Below, piece by piece: positions 50,729 to 62,510 of a stretch of 64,000 nucleotides of DNA. Made by a program: the position numbers and the translations under genes. The notes under the pieces were generated by a model, which worked only from the letters and a program-made list of their open reading frames with translations, did no database searches and had not been told where the DNA came from. Each line of letters starts with the position of its first letter. The first letter of the stretch is position 1. Origin of the DNA: Apostichopus japonicus (Eukaryota > Echinodermata > Holothuroidea > Aspidochirotida > Stichopodidae); NCBI RefSeq assembly GCF_037975245.1, contig NC_092583.1, forward strand, positions 713,764 to 777,763, in the 5' to 3' direction.

Positions 50729-51459
50729 TACATACACCGATCATAAACATGCATAACATATGCAGTCTGTTTAATCCTTTGCTTAGAAGAGACGTTTTTG
50801 AGGCGGGAGGGAGACGGGAGCTCATGAGGGGGGGGGTCGGGGTAAGGAGAGTTCAGATTGATAGGAGGAGAAGAGAGGAAAACTAAACTTACCCTAACCG
50901 CCATCTTGCTTGCCGGATTGGAAGCATTCAAAGATGTTAGTTTCAAAGGTTGAAATCTGAAAAGAAAATATTATGAAACTCAATGTAATACGAGCAAAAG
51001 AACGTTTCATGTGCTTTTAGTATTTAAATACCATTTCATATCACCATTTCAAACATTACTAGAAGCTTACAAGTGCACCACAAATGTAAGATTTATTAAA
51101 GTTTCATGCAAATTGGTTCAGCTAGGATATTTATTATAAAAAGGATACTTCAATATGCCATGAAGCTATACATTAACCTAATAGTTTTGTTAGTACCTCA
51201 TTACACCTTTCTTTATAATTTGTTGGGGATACGTGGGGTAGGAGGGAGGGTTCTTTATATTTGGTGGGGGTTACGTGGGGCAGGAGGGAGGGGTGGGTGA
51301 CTTGAATTCTCCTTACCGTTTACAATCTCTGACGATATATGTGTTGTTTATGTAGGTTGCGTTGCTGTATATATGAACATAAAATAAGCTTCCTTGGTTG
51401 ATATATTACAATTATACCAAAATAGAATTAACACTTACAATAAATGTCCAGACGGAGGG

Positions 51460-51500
51460 GATGACGTCACCAGCAATGTAGCCTTAAAGGAGCATTCCAG
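51460..51500 (+). repeat. Dispersed 41-bp motif, copy 2
   Basis: The same orientation and structure as 45091-45131: TGACGTCA at the left, CCTTAAAGGAGCATTCCAG at the right. Confidence 0.65.
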
Positions 51501-51767
51501 CCTGACATTTAACATATATTAAAGCTGAATATCTTTAAAACTATAGCAACGTTATCAGCACTATGGATTGCGTCGGGTGTCGCAGTGGAAGCAACTGCCA
51601 ACACAAAGATGGATGTTACGACAGAGAGAGGGGCGAGGGGTGGGGGAGATGGGCGCTACATTGCTACCGAGCTAATGTCCACAAAATGTATGTTTCCTTT
51701 CCATGTTATTAAGTGTTAATGTTTAAATAAATGCACTCCTGGTAGGAGGAAGAGTGATGTGTTCTGG

Positions 51768-51850
51768 GTATAGGGATAGGGGTTAGGGTAGGGTAAGGGT
51801 AGGGAAGGATGGGGTGGGATAGGGGAGGGTTGCGGTTACGGTTGTGGTAA
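51768..51850. repeat. G-rich, telomere-like GGGTTAGGG/GGGTAGGG tract
   Basis: Contains GGGGTTAGGGTAGGG, AAGGGTAGGG and further GGG runs at short spacing. It resembles a degenerate interstitial TTAGGG tract or a G-quadruplex-capable sequence. There are too few exact TTAGGG units to call a true telomere remnant. Confidence 0.5.
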
Positions 51851-52479
51851 AACTTATTTTGTCACCGAACTATTTTCACCTTGCCCTTTATACACGTATT
51901 GGTCAAATTCGTTCCAATCATTTCGACAATATTGAATTTTTTTCATTCGCACAAGTAATTGCTTGAAACCTCAACTATCGATCCATTCTCTGGTAAATAA
52001 AAATTGACGCTGATTTTTTTCTTTCTTGTCGAACGATTGCTTTGATGTTGATTAAACGTGATAAATGAAGAGATTTAAAACTTAAAATAAACAGCGAATA
52101 CCGGTTAGGGAATATCCATCAAAAGTGAACGTGGTTTATTCCACAAAAAAAGTCCTGTTGATAAAGGAGTCCAGCAGGTCATGTCAGGAAACAAGAAGAA
52201 TTCTACGGGCAGAATAAATATTATAAAATGTCCAATATTTCAATTACCATGTTCGACCTTTACATCATGAACTTTTTAGCTTATCTTCCTTCAGAGAATA
52301 GTTCAAGACTAACATAGTTCTGTCATAGAAAAACTGTGACGTAAGACTAGAGAGCAATGACATTTATTTAAACATTTCATGCCAATTTTTAATAGGCCTA
52401 TTTATATTTCACTTTCACCTTTAAAAAAATATACTTCATTTTAAAAATGTATATTTTATGCATATATATAAAATAGATA

Positions 52480-52487
<8 letters not shown>

Positions 52488-52575
<88 letters not shown>
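52488..52575. repeat. (TA)n microsatellite
   Basis: Over 40 uninterrupted TA units. Confidence 0.97.
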
Positions 52576-52577
<2 letters not shown>

Positions 52578-53504
52578 GTTTTGAAGGATTAAAATAAGTC
52601 AGAAATTTAGTATTGATGTATAGACCTATGTCACATACCGTCATGAAACGCAGAGAACATCCGAAGAAAATAAGTAAGTTTTCACTAAGTTAACACTTGT
52701 GGTAACACTTAGTGTAACACGTGTTGTAACACTTAAGTGTTATGTCTTGGTAAGTACCAGTTCCTTTTAATGTTTCATAGTTCCTTTCTAAATATATTTT
52801 CCCTTTGTTACTGAAATGAAAAAACAAAACAAAACAAAAGAGAGGTCTAGAATGGACTAAAATGGAATTGTTCTCCCTCTGCCAGCCCCTCCCCCCCACC
52901 CCTCCTTCCCGATCATATGGAACATCATCGTTTATACCGATTTCCATCTTTTAAAATGAAAATGATAAATTACTGCATGCACTCTCTTAAAATATATAGA
53001 CCACGCCAAGCGCATTCTTCTGACAAAATCTGCTGAAATTAACCGGATAAAAACCTCTTACCAATTACCCGTTCCAATATTGAATGGAATTCATTTCAAA
53101 TGTTGCCAATTATTTTTTTCTCTTTTCCCTTTACTTATATTAACACCTCTGTCACCTGGAGCAAGAATCGTTTTTAGTTAAGTTATTTTGCTACACGTTT
53201 AAGGAGGGGCCCTAAGCTTTCATTGTTTTTTATTTTCAGTATTATTATAAAAATGCTAAGAAGATGATTCTCATCCCAAGTTAATTGTGACCTCTTTTCG
53301 AAAGAAAATTAAATTCGTTGCCACAAATAGATTTTGCTAAATTCACAAAGAGAAAAAATGGAGCAGTTACACTGACATTTAAGACTTTTTTTAAAAGAAA
53401 AGTTAGTAAATTTATATTTGAAGGTTCAACATTTAACACGTTTTCAATCCAAATGAAGCTACTATACAGATGCAACAAGAACAACTGAAGTATTTAGTAA
53501 GTAG
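52576..53504. other. Non-coding DNA, no gene recognised
   Basis: Short repeats of GTGTAACACTTA-type occur at about 52690-52745. A poly-C run is near 52890. No gene. Confidence 0.45.
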
Positions 53505-53585
53505 TACGAAGTACGTAACACGTGGTGCGTGGTGCGTGGTACGTAGTATGTGGTGTGTGGTATGTGGCCTGTAGTGTGTAGTTTG
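53505..53585. repeat. Short-period GTGGTGCGTGGT-like repeat
   Basis: About nine variants of a seven- to eight-base unit (GTGGTGC, GTGGTAC, GTAGTAT, GTGGTGT). Confidence 0.8.
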
Positions 53586-54394
53586 ATAATGACAATTTTT
53601 TTTTTGTATTTTAGTTTGGAAGACTTGTTTTGTAAGGATAACCCATTGATTTCGTACGTTACAGTTATGAATTTGATGGAGGGGCGGGGTCATAGGGGTG
53701 GGGGGGGGGGGTGGGGGAAATGGCGGAGAGAGGGATGGGGGTGAAGATAATCACCAGCTATCCATACAATTATCGAGGAATAATCGGTTCTTTTAAACTA
53801 TTCTGTGAAGGTACAACTGTTCTATTTTAGTTTTTGTGAAAGGTTTTCACTCTCCCGTTAAAATGACTCGCACCCGCCTCTCGCGGCCACTATTACGCAA
53901 TTGCCATGGAAACATGTCTTATTTACGTGTTTCTTGTTAGTCTCTAAAAAGTGAAAAAATTAAGACATAATTAGATTTGATAAATTTTCTCGTCTAGCGC
54001 AAACGTACATTATGACGTCATTCGATGGCATTTAAGTATGACGTCACTCGAGGACATAATGTCAACATTTATAACTCACGGTCAAATACACAAACATCAT
54101 GGAGATGAGGTAGTGTACTTGGAGAAGTTAGCGCAGACATGCGCTTGGTACAGAAGTGAATGAGGCTAACTAGCTACATAACAAAACAGTGATTGGGTTT
54201 CAGTATACACAGTATACAAGTGAGGGTTTTCAAATCGTCTTAAAAATTGTTTTTGGGACAAAATCATGAAAAGAATATAATGTGTAAAAAATCTTCTTTC
54301 AGGTTACATGTTCAAACTTCAAGGTATTAAAATGAACGAAAAGCAAGTACAAATACAAAACCCGTAAAAAAAGTTAAATAAAGAAAGAAAACAA

Positions 54395-54790
54395 AAAATA
54401 AAAGGACAATACTAATGTACGGAACCAGAAAACAAAAGTACAGCAATGACAATGCAGTTGTGAGAACCAGATATTAACGACAATACCTTTGTTTGGGAAC
54501 AGAAAACAAAAGAATGTGATGACGATACTGTTGTGCGAAACAAGACAATTAACAAAAGAAAATAATGACAATACTATTGTACAGGAACAAGACTATTAAC
54601 AAAGGAAAATAATGACAATACTATTGTACAGGAACAAGACAATTAACAAAAGAAAATATTGACAATACATATTGTACAGGAAAAGAAAAGAATGGAAAGT
54701 GATGACAATGAATGTTACTGGTGTGCGGGAACATAAAAGACAGTATAATGACAAAACTAATTTAGTTTGGGACAGAAGATAATATAAATT
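54395..54790. repeat. ~47-bp minisatellite (ACAATACTATTGTACAGGAA)
   Basis: Two nearly identical neighbouring copies start at about 54564 and 54611, and degenerate copies extend on both sides. Recurring parts are ATGACAATACTATTGTACAG, GGAACAAGACAATTAAC and AAAGAAAATAAT. Minus-strand frames at 54374-54901 are repeat translations. Confidence 0.85.
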
Positions 54791-55483
54791 AATTACAAAA
54801 CTGCAGTGAATTATAGATTTGTAAGGGATTTGATTTTCACCTGACAATTCTAAAGTCGATTTCTTTCTTCCTCCAGTGTGGGCGTTTAAAACTTCTCTCA
54901 ATTTTCAATTTTAGCGAGAATGACGTCATATAAATTTGTTCACCCTCTGCCCTAATTTGTGCTCGTAAAATCGATTCGGCAATTCTATTTCGTCACGTGT
55001 CAAATAAAAACGTACGCAACCTTGTCGTGGGTTTTGCCGATTAATTCTAACATCTAGTACGTATTTAGCTAGGTCAGCTCCCTGCGCTAGCTCTCCGAAA
55101 TCATTGATTTGATTTGGACTAATTCATTACCAACCAATTTGAAGAAGTTTCTATTTAAATTCCAGCAAACCCCAAATGGTACATTATCCGCACGGCTTGA
55201 AGTCTGGCTGGAATATAAATGCTCAATATACATAAATAATAAGGGAAGCTGTTCGGCATTATCGACAGATCACTCGGGAAGAGTTACAAGAGAGATAGAA
55301 ATTCAAGCCAAATTGTAAATGACTTTGATTTAACTGAAAACCGCGCAACAAGTCGATGTCTTCTAGTTTGGTTATACCGACTGTGTCAGGTGTTACATTC
55401 GCCGTCATTGGTACTTAGCTGTATTTAGGCATAATGTGTACCTACCTATAAATCATGTAGCTGCGATGAACCAGCAGCGAATA
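54791..55483. other. Non-coding DNA, no gene recognised
   Basis: TGACGTCA at 54921-54928. The 69-codon plus-strand frame at 55109-55318 has no recognisable motif. Confidence 0.45.
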
Positions 55484-55560
<77 letters not shown>

Positions 55561-55571
55561 GTATATGTATA

Positions 55572-55657
<86 letters not shown>
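55484..55657. repeat. Long (TA)n microsatellite with GTATATGTA interruption
   Basis: About 175 bases of TA interrupted by a short GTATAT-rich centre near 55554-55580. Tyr/Ile frames on both strands are artefacts. Confidence 0.97.
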
Positions 55658-55660
<3 letters not shown>

Positions 55661-58600
55661 GGGGCGGGGTGGGGAACACGGCGACTAAGAAGCATGATTT
55701 CTACAATTCTTAATATTGACCTAAATATTACAATATGAGACCTCGTTTTTCTTGTGCACAATAAATACTTATTCGGAATCACAATGGAGAATCCGTCATA
55801 TTTATATTATTATGAAAACTTGATCTTTAGTTGTGATAGAAAGAAAAGACAGAAACAGTAAAATAAGGGATTTTCTCATTTTTTCCCCACAATAATTTAT
55901 ATATTGTGTGACCTACTTAATTGTTACTTTATATTATTGCTTTCCCATTCGAAGATTATTCGGTTTTTTCTTTCCATCCACGAGTCTTTTATGTTACCGG
56001 CTTGGCAGGTAGGCGAAACATTTCTTTTTGTAAAATTGATATTTTTTGAAATCCCGTAGAGCACGTGACCTCTCTAAATTTGCTACAATAACGAGCACGG
56101 ATGAAATGAGAAGTTGCTTGATATTAAATATCAATTATTTGACCTTTAATTGCCTCAAAACTGTCACAGAATAGTACTTTTCAAATATTTCAACAAATGG
56201 TCAATACTTTGTGTGACCTCAACAATTGTAGTGTTATTTTCCTGAAGTTTGTACCAATGGCTTCCTTCGTATCGTTCTCATGGAAGTAAACAATTTATTG
56301 TTTGTTTTGGAAGTACACGGGGGTTAAAATGAACTCCCATATTTACACAAAATATCGGAAGAAGTTGGTCGGGCTTAGTCCATTGTTGCAATATGCATTT
56401 GACCTTTAATTGTCCCCGATGTTTGCTATAGTATGAACCATTCTTTATAGGCTTTCATATTGATCCATATATTGCGAGGGTAATTAGGAATCAATTCTTT
56501 GTTATAATTTACCAAGTAAGTTGGATCAGTTTCTTGGCATTCACGGCGGACTTATGTCATTTCTTTATACAGGTAAATAATATTTCGCGGCAATTCGCCA
56601 AAAAAATAAAATTAAAAATTAAACCTTTTATTAAAAACCATCGACCTATCGTTAACGTAACAAAAGTTGACGAGACGGCCAAATGTCTACGATTGGCTCA
56701 TTTTTATTAACATTTTTATTAAACTAGTGTTGCATCATTGACCTTTAATTGCCACGAAAAATGCTTCATGATAAACAATTTATTTAATATATATCATTAA
56801 AAAAGTAATCCATATTTCATATGACATTCGGTACAAGATGATAACTGTTCCTGTTAATTTCTCCTAAATGTCAATGTTTCATCGATTCTCGGTGTTTGAA
56901 CATTTGTATTCTACTGTTGGAGGCTAATTCATTGCTATCTCCTTGTTTGTTGTTTGTTGTTGAGGTAAAAAGTACACAGGTTGAACTGTTTGTTATGAGG
57001 CTCAGTTGTTTCAAGTGGAATTACATAACGAGTGAACACAAGATAATTCAAAACAACAATGTCACCTAATTTTGCCCTTTAGATTCGACGGGAATATTAC
57101 CATGCTGTTACTCGATTAATTAATTACTTTTTTAATTATGAAAACGTAACAATAAAAATGATATGAAATGAAATTATATTATGTTAAGTGTGATGCAAAC
57201 AAATTTTGATTGGTCCTAGCAACGAGCAATATCAACAGCTCTGTATGTAAATTGTTGTGTGTGTGTGGGGGGGGGGGGGGGGTGGGTGGGAGTATTTAGC
57301 AAAGAATAATTGTGTTCGAGAAGAAAAGAAATTTAAGTGAACATTAAATATGTTACCTTCCCGCGGTTACATACTTCATTCAAAGCTAAATGGTTTATTT
57401 TCTTCTTTCTTTGTAAACTTTTCATTTTTAAAGGACAAACAAAAAATACTGAAGTTTGTTTATTCTAAAGTTTGTGGATTTTGGTTTTCAACCAATTCCG
57501 TTTTGTTTCTTTTTGTACAGCAGTCCTGTTTACGTCGGCTACCGAATCATATTTTTAGATATTAAAATCCCCCTTTTATTATTGTCAGCACCAAGGCCAA
57601 GCCATCGTAAATGTTATTAGTTACAATTTTCTGAAAGATTTTAAAGACGGCTTTCTTTGCCCAATTCCCACCATCCTCTCGTTATCTCGTTTAATTTCCG
57701 GTTAAGGATGCCAAAAAAATAAGAATTAACCGATTGAAGAGAAAGAGGAAGTGTTTAATGGTGAACAACACAAACACTTTGTTTTTAGACTTTTTACGTA
57801 CTTATTATATTTCGTATTAAAAGTACAAAATAAATATTTTGACCATAGAATAGAGTAGACTGTTTACATTAAGATGTTAAAGCCACTTATGTTAAAGCAA
57901 ACTTATGATGATGTTAAAGCAAACTTATGATATCAAGGAGAACAAGGTTGAAAAATGTTATTATAGCGCTATCAGTAATTCTTGAATCTTTTACCAAGTA
58001 CGGATTTGTTTCTTTTTGGAAGGGGTGCAATGGGGAGGGGGGGGGGGGTGCGAGCGACATTTTTATAAGTTATACACCCCGTCCCTGCTACTGATTTAGG
58101 TAGGGGCATGAACTTCTATGGAAAAGTCAGAGGCGAATCAAGGGATTTTATATAAAGGAAAGGTGTGGTCCGGAGTGGGAGTGGGGGGGGGGGGGTTGAA
58201 ACCGTTTGCCATGAAGGGGTTCAATGAGTCCTGCCCAGACTCATTACACGTGTATTTGTCAAATGATGCATTCTAACACATATTTAGACCATAAATTAGC
58301 TCTATAATTAGGTCTGAGTGGAGGTGGCCATTTCCCCTTGCAATCCTTGCTTCCGTGTACAGGTGAACGTCAGACCGATTCTAAGTTACCCTGCAAGCCA
58401 AAACTGTGTGTAGCTTTATGGTGCTTTATTATTGGGTCAATCTAGTTGACTACACCAGATGTAACACACGGATTAGAATTACAATAAATAAAGACCCATA
58501 TAGGCCTACCTCCCTTAATTCGCTGTAAATTAGGAACCTCAATTTATATAAAAAATCTCTTAAATTCTAAAACGTCCTGTTCTGTGGTTCGTCATTACTT

Positions 58601-61600
58601 GAGACTAACTAATAGAAATGAAAGCTCATAAACATTTTATTGTTAAATATCAAAACCTGAGCCTCAATGTCACTTAAGTAAGTCCTGATCGTTAGTGTAT
58701 GAGGCAGTTTCCTGGTTGTAGTCTTCTGGGTTTGAACCCTTTTATTGACCTCCTAAGATTTGCAATAAAGGGCAGGGTTGAAGTTCTCCGTTTATTTAAA
58801 GTAAACATCGGTGAAAACCAACATCCGGACTCTAAACAGACATCAAGTAATCAGTGGTATTAAAAAAAGGTAAATTTAAAGGAAAAAGACAGAGAAAGAA
58901 AGAAAGATAGATAGAAAGAAAGAGACTGGTCATCAGTGTAGGTTGCATTTTAAGAACATTTTTTTCAAGATTCGGAGAAATTAAACATTACAGGTTCATC
59001 AGTCCAAGTGTCTCTACTACCCGGACAGAATCAAATTTAAGAAATCTTTTTGATTCTTCAGCGATTAACAGCCAATAGTTTCACTGGCAAATGACATGGC
59101 CTCTCGCTAGATATTCAACATTCGCGGGACGCAAAAGTTAATTACAATTTTACAAAGTTTAAAACAGGGTACTAAGGGCATGAAAAAAGGGTAAGTTGCA
59201 GACCTACACAATTTGTAGCTACGGTTACCTGAGCGGGCATGATTTCACAATCACCTTTACCCGCAGTGGCACAATTATCTTTTCGACACACCGGACTCTC
59301 CCCCACGCCCCCTCCCCCTCCTCCCCCTACACACACACAAATCCCCGGTAAAAATTTGCAAGGAATATTCCTCGGGCAAGGGTTTACTGTATTCTAAATT
59401 GTCTTCGTTCGAATTGTGAAAAGAAAAATTTCATGTTACCAAGGAAACAGTCATTTTGGTTTTACAAAAATAACAAATGAAAAATATTATTCATTTATAC
59501 ATACCGTTCTCAATGCGAAGAGGAGCTTGTCCTATCCATGTCAGCGAGAAGGTGAACAAGAAGAGCTGTGTTCCTTTTTCCAAGAATGGGGAGGGGGAGA
59601 GGGGTGTTACGGGCTCGTTGATGAGGCTTCATGTCCTGCTAGATCCTTTATTTATACAGATGAATGCTAACGTAAATGAAGTAAAGCATGGCTATAGTAT
59701 CACCACGGAGTTGTTGTAGAGAAGTAAACATAACAAAGTTCAGTGCTTTGAACGAGGATGCGTGCTTCAGACATTAATCTTTGAATCGTAAGGATCGTTC
59801 CCATATGCTGATTAATTAGGAAGTTTGATAAGATTCAAATTATCAACCTCCAGCCAGGTGTCTAAACATTTCACACACAGAAACGACCTAAAGGCCAAAA
59901 GTACATATCAATGTCACTTGGCGAATCGTCATAAAATTTAACAGATATAGTTGAAGTTTTGACACAATTCGAAGTAAATAAATTCGTGCAATCGTTTTAA
60001 TATAATCCGTATCGAATTCCCTTCTGAATAACCCATTTATACATGTCACTGATTGCTGGTCCAAGACCCGCAGAAGTATTCCGAGAGGTTTAAGCTCTTT
60101 TACATAGCCTAGTATAGGCCTAGCTTATCACTATGGACCACAGACAACGCAATTGGCATTTCTTTGAACTCTTTAATAGCTAATTTGCATTAGAATGTCT
60201 TACACACCACCCCCTGTCCGATGCAAACGAAGCTGCCTTCGAAGGGGCAGTAAAAGGACCTGTCAATCAAATGGTTTGATATGAATAGAATAAATCTCAT
60301 GTTGAAGTACCCATTCACAGGGAAGGAGGGGGGGGGGAGCATATTTGCAGCAAACATTGTTTCTAACTCCCTGTTGTATCTAACAGCTATGTCATAGCTT
60401 TAACTCTTATATCAAACGACTTACTAATTTAACAATAGACTGATTTCCCAGCTGTTTAAGTTTAACTTCTTAATTCAATGAATATTCATTATTGCATTAC
60501 TGAAAGTTGAACAGGCTAAGTTTACAATCAATTAAATTAACAGATGTAAATCTTACACAATAATTTGATCATGGACTAAAACTAAATAACGGAAAACGCG
60601 TTTTTGTGATGGATTGTCATATAATTGGGGATAATAGGGGGTGTAGACCATGGTCTGAACTGTGATCAATACGGTCTTATCAATGACTTATGTTTCGATG
60701 TCGCGCTGGCTTCACACACCATCAAATAATTCAAGCCTACCACATACTTACTATTTGACTGAACTTTACCTGACTCAACTCAACGGTCATTACACAGATA
60801 ATCGCGGCATTGCATGTGCGTGTACTAATTGCCACTACTTCTAATCACGATTTAGCCAGTATTAATTAGTAATTTCGGCTTCAATCCGGCTGACGTAATA
60901 TCTTGGGTACAATAAACCCGATTAATAAATGTATAGTCTTAAGAGGCAATAGTTATGGACCTTGAAATCGCCAGCCATTCACCAATGTCCCCAGTCAGAC
61001 GATACAATTTTTTATTTTAGAAAATCACTGCTCTTTTTATCCCTCCTAGTTAAACTGGTGACCCCTCCTACCAAAAAGTAAATGGTATAAAAATACGAAA
61101 TCTACATGTGATGTTGAAACTTGAACCAAGTACATAAGTAGACGTATAAGGAAAAACAATGTGTACATACAAGTAAGACATTAAAACTGGGGGTACAAAC
61201 CGAGACATTTCCCGATTCAACGAATCATTAGGGAAAAAAAGAAAAAAGAAACGACAACCAGAGAACTTGTAAAGCACTACTAGAGGCAGGTGAGTTGTAA
61301 TCAATAAAATCAATATTAATTATGTTCGATCTGCATCGATTTACATTTTCTCTCCTGTCCAGTCGAGGCGACTCCGTAACTTGAAAGATCACCTTTGATT
61401 AATTCTGGATTGTTGAAATAACAAACTTAATCAAGTGAAGCCCGCAAAAGGTTTCTTCATTGTTAAAGCCATAAAAAAATCTCCCCCCCCCCAAAAAAAA
61501 TATGGAAACATCTCGCACCCTTGTTTGAGATACTAATCTGTATGACGAAGGGGTCATGTGATCTGTGCCTAGATCATATCAAGTGTCCTCTAACGTTTGT

Positions 61601-61925
61601 GTGAACCAGGAAAAATAACTAAAGCTTTGATACGGTATTTTCCGAACACTGATTACGAACCAAACGAGCGTAGAGATAGTATGGAGAGAAGCCACATTTA
61701 ATTTTAAATTAAATTGAGCAACATAATTACACAAGATTGAATAACATCAAAAAGATTTCTCATGGGTCCATTATTTGACCACAACGACCCCCCCCCCCCG
61801 CCCCAAGGAGACTTCTTTAAATGTTTGTAACCAGGATATTCTTGTAAGAAGCAACAAATTTATAAGCAAGACACAACTGTGCCATGTTAATGATGATGGA
61901 CTTATCTTAGCTATTGAGAGGTGAA
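55658..61925. other. Non-coding DNA with several poly-G/C tracts
   Basis: No gene recognised on either strand. Poly-G runs of nine or more lie near 57267-57281, 58039-58048, 58183-58194 and 60327-60337; poly-C lies near 61482-61491 and 61790-61799. GAAA/GATA repeats are at about 58885-58925. A direct duplication is at 57868-57935. Confidence 0.45.
57868..57935. repeat. Short direct repeat (ATGTTAAAGCAAACTTATGA)
   Basis: Three neighbouring copies of a TGTTAAAGC-CACTTATG / CAAACTTATGA unit of about 20-24 bases; the last two are nearly exact. Confidence 0.8.
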
Positions 61926-62510
61926 TCTCGTACTGTGACAATGGGAGGTACTGTGACATTGGGAGGTGCTGTGACAGTGGGAGGTACTGTGACAGTGGGA
62001 GGTGCTGTGACAGTGGGAGGTACTGTGACAGTGGGAGGTACTGTGACAGTGGGAGGTACTGTGGCAGTGGGAGGTACTGTGATGGTGGGAGGTACTGTGA
62101 TGGTTGGGAGGTACTGTGACAGTGGGAGGTACTGTGATGGTGGGAGGTACTGTGATGGTGGGAGGTACTGTGGTGGTGGGAGGTACTGTGACAGTGGAAG
62201 GTACTGTGATGGTGGGAGGTTCTGTGACAGTGGGAGGTACTGTGATGGTGGGAGGTAATGTGATGGTTGGGAGGTACTGTGACAGTGGGAGGTACTGTGA
62301 CAGTGGGAGGTACTGTGGCAGTGGGAGGTACTGTGGCAGTGGGAGGTACTGTGATGGTGGGAGGTACTGTGATGGTTGGGAGGTACTGTGACAGTGGGAG
62401 GTACTGTGATGGTGGGAGGTACTGTGACAGTGGGAGGTACTGTGATGGTGGGAGGTACTGTCATGGTGGGAGGTTCTGTGACAAAGTGCGAGGTACTGTG
62501 ACAGTTGATA
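61926..62510. repeat. 18-bp minisatellite, about 32 copies
   Basis: The base unit is GTGGGAGGTACTGTGACA, alternating with GATG, GGCA, GGTG and CATG variants. Three units carry an extra T (GGTTGGGAGG at about 62103, 62270 and 62377), so they are 19 bases. The first two are about 167 bases apart and each is followed by the same GACAGT unit, which suggests duplication of multi-unit blocks. The extra bases shift the reading frame, which argues against a protein. The long TVPPT and STSHCH frames on the minus strand and VGGT frames on the plus strand are repeat translations. Confidence 0.97.

Larger units (their letters stand above)
50729..52487. other. Non-coding DNA with G-rich tracts
   Basis: No gene recognised. 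G-rich stretches lie at about 50800-50850, 51230-51300 and 51630-51655. The dispersed 41-bp motif (copy 2) and a telomere-like tract are listed separately. Confidence 0.45.

Noticed and set aside
50332-50886. 184-codon plus-strand frame of VSYIRI repeats
   Set aside because: Translation of a 21-bp minisatellite; the other strand is open too.
55436-55782. Poly Tyr/Ile frames on both strands
   Set aside because: Read-through of a long (TA)n microsatellite.
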